DNA from: JALORV01 sp963766365
Lineage (GTDB): Bacteria; Pseudomonadota; Gammaproteobacteria; Burkholderiales; Burkholderiaceae_F
NCBI GenBank assembly: GCA_963766365.1
Contig: CAVXZK010000006.1
Coordinates: 496,001 to 560,000 of the forward strand
Direction of reading: 5' to 3'
Length of the DNA: 64,000 bases
Under the pieces are notes generated by a model, which was not told the DNA's origin, made no database searches, and worked only from the letters and a program-made list of their open reading frames with translations. Shown here in pieces: positions 1-9,192 of this stretch. The first letter of the stretch is position 1; every line of letters starts with the position of its first letter. A program made the position numbers and the translations under genes.

Positions 1-2
1 TC

Positions 3-377
3 GCCAGCGAGACACCGTTTGACCGGATGGCGGAGCTTGCGGCAGCACAGGTCGTGGCAGACGAACGCCTGATCGCCTGGTGCGAGGCCGCTGACGATGC
101 GGCGCTGGACGCCGAGGTCGCGATGGATCGCGCGAGCTACGTGCAGCGCGACCGCGCCCGGCATGTTCTGATGCATTTGCTGACACACCAGATCCATCAT
201 CGCGGGCAGGTGCACGCGATGCTCGCCGGGACCCGCATTGCACCGCCGCAGCTCGACGAGTTCCTGATGCCAAGCGAGAGCCGCTTCCGCGTCAGCGACC
301 TGGCGGCGCTCGGCTGGTCGGAAGCGGACTTGTTCGGCGCCTTCGCCGCCGACGACGCGCGGCGTTCATCCAAGTGA
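3..377 (+). CDS. DinB-like protein, C-terminal part (5' end outside window)
   Basis: The reading frame is open from the first bases, so the gene starts upstream of the window. The visible 124 codons carry the motif HLLTHQIHHRGQVHAML (about residues 50-66 counted from the internal Met at 27). This is the conserved metal-binding helix of DinB/YfiT four-helix-bundle proteins (His-x3-His-Arg-Gly-Gln). Family members are putative metal-dependent enzymes, some thiol-dependent S-transferases; the substrate here is unknown. Its TGA stop overlaps the GTG start of the next gene, so the two are probably co-transcribed. The family call is firm and the function is not. Confidence 0.8.
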   Translation, partial: ASETPFDRMAELAAAQVVADERLIAWCEAADDAALDAEVAMDRASYVQRDRARHVLMHLLTHQIHHRGQVHAMLAGTRIAPPQLDEFLMPSESRFRVSDLAALGWSEADLFGAFAADDARRSSK

Positions 378-1624
378 CACGCAAGCCGGCCATCCCCTTC
401 ATCCTGATCACCGTCGTCATCGACGTGATGGGATTCGGGCTGCTGCTGCCAGTGCTGCCCGCCCTGGTCGGCGAGTTCACGACGAGCCGGGACGCGCAGA
501 CCTACTGGTACGGCGCGATGATCATCGCGTTCGGGTTGACGCAATTCGTCTGCGCGCCGATCCTCGGCGCGCTGTCGGACCGCTACGGGCGCCGTCCGGT
601 ACTGCTGCTGTCGATCGCCGGACTGGGGTCGATGTTCCTGCTGTCGGCGCTGGCGCAGTCGGCTGAGGCGCTGGTGGCACTGCGCATCATGGGCGGCGCG
701 CTTGCTGCCAATTTCGCGGTCGCCAATGCCTATGTGGCGGACATCACGACGCCCGAGAAGCGCGCGAAGAGCTTCGGCATGATCGGAGCGGCCTTCGGCA
801 TCGGTTACGTGGTCGGGCCAATGGTCGGTGGTCTGCTCGGGGCCATCGACATCCGCTTGCCCTTCTACGCGGCCGCCGGGCTGTCAGTGCTCAACCTGCT
901 GTACGGCTGGCTGGTGCTGCCAGAATCGCTGCCGCATCGCGCCCATGGTGAGCGCCCGCGGCTCGACTTCAAGCGCATGAACCCGATCAGTTCCCTCTAT
1001 GGGCTGACACGGCTGCGCAACGTCGGCGTGCTGGTGGCGGTGATCGCGCTCGCCAACCTTGCGCAGTTCATCCTGCACACCACCTGGGTGCTGTACACGC
1101 AGTTCCGCTTCGACTGGGGCCCGCGCGAGACCGGCCTGTCGCTCTTTGTCGTCGGGCTGATGGCGGCGCTGGTGCAGGGCGGCCTGCTCGGCTGGCTGCT
1201 GCGCCAGTTCGGCGAACGACGGCTGGTGCTCGCAGGGCTGGCGTCCGGCACGATGGCCTACGTCGCCTACGGCCTGACGACGGTGGGCTGGCTGATGTAC
1301 GCGATCATCTTCGCCAATCTGCTGGCCTTCGGCATCGGTCCTGCGCTGCACGCGATCATCTCGAAGGCGGCCGATCCGAAGGAACAGGGCCTGGCGATGG
1401 GCTCACTGTCGTCGATGAACTCGCTACTGGCGGCCGTTGCTCCTTTGATCGGTGCCCCGCTGCTGGCGGAAGCGAGCCATCTGCCCGCTGGCGACTGGCG
1501 CATCGGCGCGCCTTTCTTCATGTCGGCGGCGCTGAGCCTGGTGGCTCTGGTGCTGGCCGTCGTGCACTTCCGGCGTCACCGAGAAAAGGGCGTCGCCCAC
1601 GTCGCTCCGCTGACGCACAGCTGA
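374..1624 (+). CDS. MFS drug-efflux transporter, TetA-like
   Basis: This 416-residue protein has the hydrophobic pattern of a 12-helix major facilitator. Motif A, GALSDRYGRRPVLLLS, lies between helices 2 and 3 (about residues 65-80), and the N-terminal VIDVMGFGLLLPVLP is typical of the TetA/TCR tetracycline-efflux subfamily. A second motif, GAAFGIGYVVGPMVGG, sits in helix 5. It probably acts as an inner-membrane drug/proton antiporter. The substrate cannot be read from the sequence, and chromosomal homologues are often not tetracycline-specific. It starts at GTG 374, overlapping the DinB-like stop by four bases. Confidence 0.85.
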   Translation: MTRKPAIPFILITVVIDVMGFGLLLPVLPALVGEFTTSRDAQTYWYGAMIIAFGLTQFVCAPILGALSDRYGRRPVLLLSIAGLGSMFLLSALAQSAEALVALRIMGGALAANFAVANAYVADITTPEKRAKSFGMIGAAFGIGYVVGPMVGGLLGAIDIRLPFYAAAGLSVLNLLYGWLVLPESLPHRAHGERPRLDFKRMNPISSLYGLTRLRNVGVLVAVIALANLAQFILHTTWVLYTQFRFDWGPRETGLSLFVVGLMAALVQGGLLGWLLRQFGERRLVLAGLASGTMAYVAYGLTTVGWLMYAIIFANLLAFGIGPALHAIISKAADPKEQGLAMGSLSSMNSLLAAVAPLIGAPLLAEASHLPAGDWRIGAPFFMSAALSLVALVLAVVHFRRHREKGVAHVAPLTHS

Positions 1625-1689
1625 TTCGCACGGCTACCATTCGCCTGACGGCGCCGCGCGAGACGCCGCGATTCATCCGGACCACAACG

Positions 1690-3297
1690 ATGACGATCCT
1701 GGAGACCCGGCTCAACCCCCGCAGCCCCGAGTTCAAGGCCAACGCCGAGGCCATGAGCGCACAGGCGGCCGATCTCAAGGCAAAGATCACGCAGGTCGCG
1801 GCCGGCGGCGGTGCAGAGGCGCGCGCCAAGCACGCGGCACGCGGCAAGCTGTTGCCGCGTGACCGGGTGCAACTGCTGCTCGACCCGGGCACGCCGTTCC
1901 TCGAGCTTTCGCAGCTCGCTGCGTGGGATATGTACGACGGCGCCGCGCCGTCCGCGGGAATCATCACCGGCGTCGGGCGCGTTTCGGGCCGCGAGTGCGT
2001 GATCGTCTGCAACGACGCCACGGTCAAGGGTGGCACCTACTACCCGATGACCGTGAAAAAGCACCTACGGGCTCAGGAGATCGCGCGCGAGAACCGCCTG
2101 CCGTGCATCTACCTGGTCGACTCCGGCGGCGCCAACCTGCCGAACCAGGACGACGTGTTCCCGGACCGCGAGCACTTCGGCCGCATCTTCTACAACCAGG
2201 CGACGCTGTCGGCGGCAGGCATCCCGCAGATCGCGGTCGTGCTCGGCTCGTGCACCGCGGGCGGCGCGTATGTGCCGGCGATGTCGGACGAGTCGATCAT
2301 CGTCGCCAACCAGGGCACGATCTTCCTCGGCGGTCCGCCGCTGGTCAAAGCCGCGACCGGCGAGGTGGTCACTGCCGAAGACCTGGGCGGCGGCGACGTG
2401 CACACGCGGCTGTCCGGTGTGGCCGACCACCTGGCATCGAGCGACGCGCACGCGCTCGCACTCGCGCGGCGCATCCTGGCGACGACGAATTACGTCAAAC
2501 CCGGCCAGCTACAGCTGCGCGAGCCCCGGGTACCGAAGCTTGATCCGGCCGAGATCTATGGCGTGATCCCGACCGACACGCGTAAGCCCTATGACGTGCA
2601 CGAGGTCATCTCGCGCCTCGTCGATGCCTCGGAATTCGATGAATGGAAGGCGCGCTACGGTTCAACGCTGGTGACGGGTTTTGCATGGATCCACGGCATG
2701 CCGGTCGGCATCGTCGCCAACAACGGCATCCTGTTTTCGGAGAGTGCGCAGAAAGGCGCGCACTTTATCGAGCTGTGCTGCCAGCGCAAGGTGCCCCTGA
2801 TCTTCCTGCAGAACATCACCGGCTTCATGGTGGGGCGCAAGGTCGAGAACGAAGGCATTGCCCGCCACGGCGCCAAGATGGTCACTGCGGTGTCATGCGC
2901 GCAGGTGCCGAAGTTCACGGTGATCATCGGCGGGTCGTTCGGTGCGGGCAACTACGGCATGTGCGGCCGCGCCTTCGGCCCGCGCTTCGTCTGGATGTGG
3001 CCGAACGCGCGCATCAGCGTGATGGGCGGCGAGCAGGCCGCCAGCGTGCTCGCCACGGTCCGGCGCGACAACATCGAGGCCAAGGGCGGCACCTGGAGCG
3101 CCGAGGATGAGAAGAAATTCAAGGCGCCGATCCTGGCGCAGTACGAGCACCAGGGGCATCCGTACTACGCCACTGCGCGCCTGTGGGACGACGGCGTCAT
3201 CGACCCGCTCGACACCCGCGAGACACTCGCGCTGGCGCTCAGCGCCGCGCTGAATGCGCCGATTCCGGACACGACCTTCGGCGTGTTCCGGATGTAA
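1690..3297 (+). CDS. liuB: Methylcrotonyl-CoA carboxylase beta subunit (carboxyltransferase)
   Basis: A 535-residue carboxyltransferase, the usual length for MCC beta. It transfers carboxyl from carboxybiotin to 3-methylcrotonyl-CoA, step two of the liu branch of leucine degradation. Visible features are the N-terminal KHAARGKLLPRDRVQLLLDPG, the first crotonase-like half with SCTAGGAYVPAMSDE, and the second half with QNITGFMVGRK and GGSFGAGNYGMCGRAFGPRF, which build the oxyanion holes. The biotin carboxylase partner is at 6166. The enzyme acts in the cytosol. Geranyl-CoA carboxylase is a close alternative, but the surrounding liu genes favour MCC. Confidence 0.93.
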   Translation: MTILETRLNPRSPEFKANAEAMSAQAADLKAKITQVAAGGGAEARAKHAARGKLLPRDRVQLLLDPGTPFLELSQLAAWDMYDGAAPSAGIITGVGRVSGRECVIVCNDATVKGGTYYPMTVKKHLRAQEIARENRLPCIYLVDSGGANLPNQDDVFPDREHFGRIFYNQATLSAAGIPQIAVVLGSCTAGGAYVPAMSDESIIVANQGTIFLGGPPLVKAATGEVVTAEDLGGGDVHTRLSGVADHLASSDAHALALARRILATTNYVKPGQLQLREPRVPKLDPAEIYGVIPTDTRKPYDVHEVISRLVDASEFDEWKARYGSTLVTGFAWIHGMPVGIVANNGILFSESAQKGAHFIELCCQRKVPLIFLQNITGFMVGRKVENEGIARHGAKMVTAVSCAQVPKFTVIIGGSFGAGNYGMCGRAFGPRFVWMWPNARISVMGGEQAASVLATVRRDNIEAKGGTWSAEDEKKFKAPILAQYEHQGHPYYATARLWDDGVIDPLDTRETLALALSAALNAPIPDTTFGVFRM

Positions 3298-3309
3298 CTG
3301 CGCCGGGCG

Positions 3310-4467
3310 ATGACGAGCAGCGTCTACGCGCGCCCCGAGCACGAGGACCTGCGCCGCCAGGTCGCGCGCTTCATCGCCACCGAGGTCGAGCCGCACGCGC
3401 TGGCGTGGGACGAGGCCGGTGCAACGCCACGCGAGGTGCTGCGCAAGATGGGCTCGCTCGGCTGGCTCGGCCTGATGTATTCGCCGGAGCATGGCGGTGC
3501 CGGGGCCGACATGACGACCAATGTCGTGTTCCAGGAGGCGCTGTCGCGCTCGACCTCGGGCGGATACATCATCACCGTGCTGGTGCACACCGACATGGCG
3601 AGCCCGCATCTGGCGCATGGCGGCTCGCCCGAGCAGAAGTCACGGTGGTTGCCACGAGTCATCACAGGCGAGCTGATCACTGCGGTTGCGGTGACTGAGC
3701 CGGATGCGGGATCCGACGTCGCGGCGATCCGCACGCGCGCAGCGCGCGACGGCGATCATTGGGTTCTCAATGGCAGCAAGATGTTCATCACGAACGGCGT
3801 GCTGGCTGACCTCGTGTTTGTCGCGGCACGCACGGATCCGGCCGCAAAGGGGTCCCGCGGGATCTCGATCTTCGCGGTCGAGAGGGGCACTCCCGGGTTT
3901 CGAGTGGGACGCTCTCTGAGCAAGCAGGGATGGCTGGCGTCCGACACTGCCGAGCTGGTGTTCGAGGACTGTCGCGTGCCGGCGTCACACCTGATCGGCA
4001 CGCAGAACGCCGGCTTCCAGGCAATCATGCGCAACTTCCAGACCGAGCGCATCGCGCTGGGCAGCATGGCTATCGGCCACTGCCTGACGATGCTCGACCT
4101 GACGCATCGCCATGTGAACGACCGGCGCGCCTTCGGGGCGCCGCTGTGGAACAAGCAGGTGATCCGGCAGCGCCTGTCGATGCTTGCCGCGAAGACCGAA
4201 GCTGCACGTCAGTTGCTCTACCACTGCGCCTGGCTCGTCGACCAGCAGCACGACGCCGTGCGCGAAGTCTCGATGCTGAAGGCGCTGACCGGTGAGCTCG
4301 TGAACGAAGTCGCCTACAGCTGCCAGCAGTTCCATGGCGGCATGGGTTACATGCGCGAGAGCCCGATCGAGCGGCTGGTGCGCGATGCGCGGGTGCTGGC
4401 GATCGGGGGCGGCGCCACCGAGGTGATGCTCGAGGAGGTAGCCAAACGCTGGGCGCCTTCACCCTAG
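3310..4467 (+). CDS. liuA: Acyl-CoA dehydrogenase, probably isovaleryl-CoA dehydrogenase
   Basis: A 385-residue FAD-dependent acyl-CoA dehydrogenase. It has the signature AVTEPDAGSD (substrate/flavin loop), an NGSKMFITNG strand and the C-terminal QQFHGGMGYMRESPIERLVRDAR helix. The position equivalent to the MCAD catalytic Glu near the C-terminus is Gly367 (context IGGGATE), while Glu246 in NFQTERIALG lines up with the alternative catalytic Glu of isovaleryl-CoA and long-chain dehydrogenases. With liuB 12 bp upstream and liuC downstream, isovaleryl-CoA is the likely substrate. Another branched or short-chain acyl-CoA remains possible. Confidence 0.8.
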   Translation: MTSSVYARPEHEDLRRQVARFIATEVEPHALAWDEAGATPREVLRKMGSLGWLGLMYSPEHGGAGADMTTNVVFQEALSRSTSGGYIITVLVHTDMASPHLAHGGSPEQKSRWLPRVITGELITAVAVTEPDAGSDVAAIRTRAARDGDHWVLNGSKMFITNGVLADLVFVAARTDPAAKGSRGISIFAVERGTPGFRVGRSLSKQGWLASDTAELVFEDCRVPASHLIGTQNAGFQAIMRNFQTERIALGSMAIGHCLTMLDLTHRHVNDRRAFGAPLWNKQVIRQRLSMLAAKTEAARQLLYHCAWLVDQQHDAVREVSMLKALTGELVNEVAYSCQQFHGGMGYMRESPIERLVRDARVLAIGGGATEVMLEEVAKRWAPSP

Positions 4468-4540
4468 GGTTGCCAATCCACTAGCATGACTGTCCGGCGC
4501 AGTGTTTTCAGCCCCTCCAGCAGCCATTCGGGCGCATGAA

Positions 4541-5371
4541 ATGACCACCACGACCCTCGATATCGCCATCAGCCATCGCGTTGCCGTCGTCTGGATGGCG
4601 CGCGAAACGGTGCGTAATGCGTTCAACGAAGCCTCGATCTCTGAACTGACCAAAGCTTTCGCGACGCTGGGTGCCGATCCGGACGTGCGCGCGATCGTTC
4701 TGGCCGGCAAGGGCCCGGCTTTCTGCGCCGGCGCAGACCTGGGCTGGATGAAGCGCATGGCGTCGTTCACGCACCAGGAGAACCGCGCCGACGCGCTGAA
4801 GCTCGCCACGATGCTGCGCACGATCTATGAATGTCCCAAGCCCGTCATTGCGCGCGTGCACGGTGATGCCTACGCCGGCGGAGTCGGCCTGGTCGCCGCG
4901 TGCGACATCGCGGTGGCGGCGATCGGCGCCGCTTTCTGTCTCAGCGAAACCAAGCTCGGCCTGATTCCAGCGACGATCGGCCCTTATGTGATCCGCGCGA
5001 TGGGTGTCAATGCTGCGCGACGCTACTTCCTGACCGCGGAGAAGTTCGATGCGAGCGAAGCCTTTCGCCTCGGGCTGGTCCACGATCTTGCCGCCCCCGA
5101 AGAACTTGACCTGCGCATCAACGCTCTTCTTGGAACCCTGATGCTGACGAGCGCAAATGCCGTGAGCGAGTCCAAGCGGCTGGTGCGCGAACTGGCGGAC
5201 CGGCCGATCGATGACGCGATCGTCGCGGACACTGCCGAGCGAATTGCGTCGATCCGCACCAGCGACGACGGCCGCGAAGGCGTGCGCGCCTTCCTCGAGA
5301 AGCGCAAGCCGCGCTGGGTCGTCGAGTACGAGGCAATGGCGGCCCAGGATGGGGATGATGAAGAAATGTAG
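4541..5371 (+). CDS. liuC: Enoyl-CoA hydratase family, probable methylglutaconyl-CoA hydratase
   Basis: A 276-residue crotonase. It has the oxyanion-hole segment GPAFCAGADLGWMKRMA and a second loop HGDAYAGGVGLVAACDIAVA, with SETKLGLIPATIGPYV following, as in LiuC/AUH hydratases that make HMG-CoA from 3-methylglutaconyl-CoA. I chose ATG 4541 (MTTTTLDI) over the upstream in-frame GTG 4502, because family alignments begin at this point and the extra 13 residues look like untranslated leader. It follows liuA by 73 bp. The crotonase fold is certain; substrate is inferred from the liu context. Confidence 0.85.
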   Translation: MTTTTLDIAISHRVAVVWMARETVRNAFNEASISELTKAFATLGADPDVRAIVLAGKGPAFCAGADLGWMKRMASFTHQENRADALKLATMLRTIYECPKPVIARVHGDAYAGGVGLVAACDIAVAAIGAAFCLSETKLGLIPATIGPYVIRAMGVNAARRYFLTAEKFDASEAFRLGLVHDLAAPEELDLRINALLGTLMLTSANAVSESKRLVRELADRPIDDAIVADTAERIASIRTSDDGREGVRAFLEKRKPRWVVEYEAMAAQDGDDEEM

Positions 5372-5378
5372 TGGCGAC

Positions 5379-5500
5379 GGTCGAAATGTACGCGCCGGCT
5401 ACGCCGGCGCACGTGCATTTCGACCGCTAGAGTCAGCGGGTCGGTCTTCGGGCGGCCGGGCGCCCGGCCCGATTACAACTGCACGGCTGGGGAGCCGTGC
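5379..5500. repeat. Cluster of three palindromes in the liuC-DUF4126 gap
   Basis: Three inverted repeats stand in line between the two genes. At 5379-5425 arms GGTCGAAATG and CATTTCGACC enclose an inner stem CGCCGGC/GCCGGCG. At 5454-5469 there is a perfect 16-base palindrome GGCCGGGCGCCCGGCC. At 5481-5500 GCACGGCT and AGCCGTGC enclose a GGGG loop. None is followed by a T-run. They could be REP-like elements, RNA-stabilising hairpins or a polarity control point inside the liu operon. Confidence 0.6.
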
Positions 5501-5524
5501 CTGCTAGGCACAGCGCAGAACGAC

Positions 5525-6163
5525 ATGGATTCCCTCGACCTGACACAACTGATCGCGCTGGCGGCGGTGCTGGGGTTTGCGAGCGGCATACGGCTGTATG
5601 CGGTGCTGCTGATCGTGGGCCTGGTCGGTTACGCCGGCTGGGTCGCCCTGCCGACGGGCCTCGAAATATTGCAGCACCCGATCGTGCTGATCGCCGCCGG
5701 GGTCATGTTCCTGGTCGAGTTCGTTGCCGACAAGATTCCCGGCGTCGACTCCATATGGGACGGCATCCAAACCTTCATTCGCATTCCAGCCGGAGCGGCG
5801 CTGGCAGCCGGAGTATTCGGCGGCCTGGACAGTGCCGTGTGGACCACCGCCGCGGCAATTCTCGGCGGCACGCTCGCTGCCACCAGCCACTTCACGAAGG
5901 CGGGTACCCGCGCGGCTGCAAACACCTCGCCGGAGCCCTTTTCGAATGTCGCGCTGTCGGTGGCCGAGGACCTCGCCGTCGGAGGGTTGCTGTGGCTGGT
6001 CATGACCTATCCGTGGATCGCCGCGGCGATCGTCAGCCTTCTGGTGCTGCTGGCGCTCTGGTTGTTGCCGAAACTGTTCCGCTTTGTCCGTCGCATCCTG
6101 CGCGCGCTGTTCGGCGCGTCCGATATGCCAGCGCCCGCGTCAGGCGATAAGTCGGCGAGGTGA
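5525..6163 (+). CDS. DUF4126 family membrane protein
   Basis: A 212-residue integral membrane protein with about five hydrophobic helices. It has the DUF4126 landmarks: N-terminal LGFASGIRLYAVLLIVGL, the acidic loop FVADKIPGVDSIWDGIQTFIR, and ATSHFTKAGTRAAANTSPEP before the last helices. The biochemical role of this family is unknown; transport or membrane scaffolding are guesses. Its stop overlaps a possible GTG and lies just before the start of liuD, so it is translated with the carboxylase gene. Its position inside a leucine-degradation block is unusual. Confidence 0.8.
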   Translation: MDSLDLTQLIALAAVLGFASGIRLYAVLLIVGLVGYAGWVALPTGLEILQHPIVLIAAGVMFLVEFVADKIPGVDSIWDGIQTFIRIPAGAALAAGVFGGLDSAVWTTAAAILGGTLAATSHFTKAGTRAAANTSPEPFSNVALSVAEDLAVGGLLWLVMTYPWIAAAIVSLLVLLALWLLPKLFRFVRRILRALFGASDMPAPASGDKSAR

Positions 6164-6165
6164 CG

Positions 6166-8199
6166 ATGTTCCGCAAGCTGCTGATTGCCAACCGCGGCGA
6201 AATCGCCTGCCGCGTCATCACGACGGCACGCCGAATGGGCGTGCGCACGGTCGCCGTGTACTCGGATGCGGATGCCGGAAGCAAGCACGTGGCGATGGCC
6301 GACGAAGCGGTGCGGCTGGGTCCGGCCGCGGCAAAGGACAGCTACCTGCGCGGCGACCTGATCCTGCTGGCGGCACGCGATACCGGCGCGCACGCCATCC
6401 ATCCGGGCTATGGATTCCTCTCGGAAAACGAATCGTTCGCACAGGCCTGTACCGATGCCGGCATCGCGTTCATCGGACCGCCGCCATTCGCCATCCACGC
6501 GATGGGCAGCAAGAGCGAAGCAAAGACGCTGATGGAACGCGCCAAGGTGCCGCTGGTCCCGGGCTACCACGGTGCCAAGCAGGACCCGGTGTTCCTGCAC
6601 GCGCAGGCCGATTCAATCGGCTATCCGATGCTGATCAAGGCGAGCGCGGGCGGCGGCGGCAAGGGCATGCGGGTCGTCGCTGCGACGGCCGAGTTCCGAG
6701 TCGCGCTCGAATCGTGTCAGCGCGAAGCCGAGGCGTCGTTCGGGGACGACCGCGTGCTGATCGAGAAATATGTCGAACGGCCGCGGCACATCGAGATCCA
6801 GGTATTCGCCGACGGCGCAGGCAACGCCGTCTACCTCTTCGAACGCGACTGCTCAGTGCAGCGCCGTCACCAGAAGGTGATCGAGGAAGCGCCCGCCCCC
6901 GGCATGACGCCGGAGCGGCGGCGCGCAATGGGTGACGCCGCCGTCGCGGCGGCCAAGGCCGTCGGCTACGTCGGCGCCGGCACGGTCGAGTTCATTGCCG
7001 ATCAGCAGGGCCATTTCTTCTTCATGGAAATGAACACGCGCCTGCAGGTCGAGCATCCGGTGACCGAGATGATCGCCGGTCACGACCTGGTGGAGTGGCA
7101 ATTGCGCGTCGCCGCCGGCGAACCGCTGACCGCCGTGCTGCCGAAGCTGCAGGACTCGCTCGCGATCACCGGCCATGCGATCGAGGCGCGCGTGTACGCC
7201 GAAAATCCCGACAAGGGCTTCCTGCCGGCGGTCGGGCGACTCGCGCACTACGCGACCCCTGCACACGTGGCCTTCACCCGCAATGCCGATGGCGAGCCGT
7301 TCCACCGCCCGGCTTCGGTGCGCATCGATTCCGGCGTGCGCGAAGGCGACGAGATCACGCCTTACTACGATCCGATGATCGCGAAGCTGATTGTCTGGGG
7401 CGAAGACCGGGCCCAGGCCATTGCCCGTATGCAGGAAGCGCTGGTCGAGATGCACATCGTCGGCCTCGCCAACAATGTCGATTTCCTGGCCCGGCTGTTT
7501 GCCAATCCGAGCTTTGTGCGTGGGGAGCTGGACACCGGGCTGATCGAGCGCGAACGCGAACGGCTGTTCGCGCACGACGCCCACGATGAACGTGTCGGCA
7601 ACGAGCTGCTGGCGTTCGCCTGCGCCCGCGTGCTGACCGATGACGCGCGCGGCGAAACCGGCGATCCGTGGAGTTCGACGCGCGGCTGGCGACTGAACAC
7701 GACGTATACGCGCACGCTGACCTTCAAGTCCGAGCGTGGCGTGCACGATGTCGAGCTGGAATATGCGCGCGGCGGCCGTCGCTTCCGCCATTCCGGCGCC
7801 GATGCCTCGCTCGAAATCGCCCGGGCCGACGGCACACGGCTCGCGATTGCGTTCGGCGGCCGTTTGCTCCTTGCCGATGTGGTGCGCCAGGGCGACGAAC
7901 TGCACGTCTTCGCGCGCGGCCGTCATCGCGTGCTCACGCTCGTCGACGTCATTGCGCAGTCCGGCGAGCACGAGGCCGGCAGTGGCCGGCTCACCGCGCC
8001 GATGCCGGGCAAGGTCATCGCGATCACGACTCACGCCGGCGCACGCGTGGCCCGCGGCACGCCGCTGCTGGTGATGGAAGCGATGAAAATGGAGCACACG
8101 ATCATCGCTCCGGGCGACGGAGTCGTCAGTGAATTACTGTATGCGGTCGGGGACCAGGTCGCCGAGGGCGCCGAACTGGTTCGCTTCGAGTCGCCGTAG
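6166..8199 (+). CDS. liuD: Methylcrotonyl-CoA carboxylase alpha subunit (biotin carboxylase + BCCP)
   Basis: A 677-residue biotin-dependent carboxylase subunit. It has the biotin carboxylase N-domain (FRKLLIANRGEIACRVI), the ATP-grasp glycine loop KASAGGGGKGMR, the catalytic region FFMEMNTRLQVEHPVTE, a linker domain and a C-terminal biotinyl domain with VMEAMKME, where Lys641 should carry biotin. ATG 6166 was chosen because the family begins MFRKLLIANRGE and GAGGTG lies just upstream; the in-frame GTG at 6160 is less likely. It pairs with LiuB to carboxylate 3-methylcrotonyl-CoA. Confidence 0.93.
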   Translation: MFRKLLIANRGEIACRVITTARRMGVRTVAVYSDADAGSKHVAMADEAVRLGPAAAKDSYLRGDLILLAARDTGAHAIHPGYGFLSENESFAQACTDAGIAFIGPPPFAIHAMGSKSEAKTLMERAKVPLVPGYHGAKQDPVFLHAQADSIGYPMLIKASAGGGGKGMRVVAATAEFRVALESCQREAEASFGDDRVLIEKYVERPRHIEIQVFADGAGNAVYLFERDCSVQRRHQKVIEEAPAPGMTPERRRAMGDAAVAAAKAVGYVGAGTVEFIADQQGHFFFMEMNTRLQVEHPVTEMIAGHDLVEWQLRVAAGEPLTAVLPKLQDSLAITGHAIEARVYAENPDKGFLPAVGRLAHYATPAHVAFTRNADGEPFHRPASVRIDSGVREGDEITPYYDPMIAKLIVWGEDRAQAIARMQEALVEMHIVGLANNVDFLARLFANPSFVRGELDTGLIERERERLFAHDAHDERVGNELLAFACARVLTDDARGETGDPWSSTRGWRLNTTYTRTLTFKSERGVHDVELEYARGGRRFRHSGADASLEIARADGTRLAIAFGGRLLLADVVRQGDELHVFARGRHRVLTLVDVIAQSGEHEAGSGRLTAPMPGKVIAITTHAGARVARGTPLLVMEAMKMEHTIIAPGDGVVSELLYAVGDQVAEGAELVRFESP

Positions 8200-8211
8200 C
8201 GCGGCGAGGCG

Positions 8212-9174
8212 ATGACGCTGCGGATCGTCTTCTGCGCACGCGAAACCACGGCGCAGGTGTGGGCCGAGGCCCTGCGCACAGCGCTGCAGCAGCGAGGTGT
8301 CGATGCCGACATCTGGACGCGCAATGCCGACCACTCGCACGCTGACGCGCATGCACCGCAGGCCGATATGGCCGTCGTCTGGCGGCCTCCACCGACTTTC
8401 TTCGACGAACAGCACCATCTGCGCGCGGTGTTCAATCTCGGCGCCGGTGTCGATGCGCTGCTTGCGCTGCCAACGCTGCCGCCAGACGTCCCTGTCTTTC
8501 GACTCGAGGACGCCGGCATGGCCCGAGCGCTGGCAGAGTACGTGCTGGCCGCGGTACTGCGCGTTTATCGCCGTTTCGATCGCTATGCCCTGTCGCAGTC
8601 CGGGCACCGCTGGCAACCGGAGGCCTTGCCGGCGCGCGAACGTTACGCAGTGGGCGTCGCCGGACTGGGGGTAATCGGCTCGGCGATTGCTGTCGAGCTG
8701 GTGCGGCAGGGCTTTGCGGTGCGCGGTCACGCGCGCAGCCGCAAACTCATCGACGGCGTCGACTGTCGCGCCGGCGATGACGAATGGTCGAGCTTCCTCG
8801 ACGGGCTCGATATGCTGGTCAGCGTGCTGCCGGCGACGCGCGCCACTCATGGTCGGCTCGACCGCCCGGCCCTGGAACGCCTCGCCCGCGGCGCACACGT
8901 CGTCAATGTCGGCCGCGGCTCGACGCTGGTTGAAGCCGACCTGCTTGCGCTGCTCGACGCTGGGCACCTCGGCGGTGCGACGCTCGACGTCTTCGCCTCC
9001 GAACCCTTGCCGCCCGACCATGCGTTCTGGTCACGCCGCGAGATCGTCATCACGCCGCACGTCGCGGCCGAGACCGAACTCGCGCCGGCGATCGAGCAGG
9101 TCGCGGACAAGCTGGCCCGGTGGTCGCGCGGAGAGTCCGTCAGCGGCGGCGTCGATCGCGCGCGCGGCTACTGA
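8212..9174 (+). CDS. D-2-hydroxyacid dehydrogenase, GhrA-like glyoxylate/hydroxypyruvate reductase
   Basis: A 320-residue NAD(P)-dependent oxidoreductase. It has a Rossmann loop VAGLGVIGSAI (GxGxxG) and the catalytic triad in typical contexts: Arg in VNVGRGS, Glu in FASEPLPPDH and His in ITPHVAAE. The N-terminal layout and the VFNLGAGVDALL segment match the GhrA subgroup, which reduces glyoxylate or hydroxypyruvate. It lies 12 bp after liuD in the same direction, so it is likely co-transcribed, although no known liu step needs it. The true substrate is not evident. Confidence 0.82.
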   Translation: MTLRIVFCARETTAQVWAEALRTALQQRGVDADIWTRNADHSHADAHAPQADMAVVWRPPPTFFDEQHHLRAVFNLGAGVDALLALPTLPPDVPVFRLEDAGMARALAEYVLAAVLRVYRRFDRYALSQSGHRWQPEALPARERYAVGVAGLGVIGSAIAVELVRQGFAVRGHARSRKLIDGVDCRAGDDEWSSFLDGLDMLVSVLPATRATHGRLDRPALERLARGAHVVNVGRGSTLVEADLLALLDAGHLGGATLDVFASEPLPPDHAFWSRREIVITPHVAAETELAPAIEQVADKLARWSRGESVSGGVDRARGY

Positions 9175-9192
9175 GCAGCAACTGCAGCAGCA

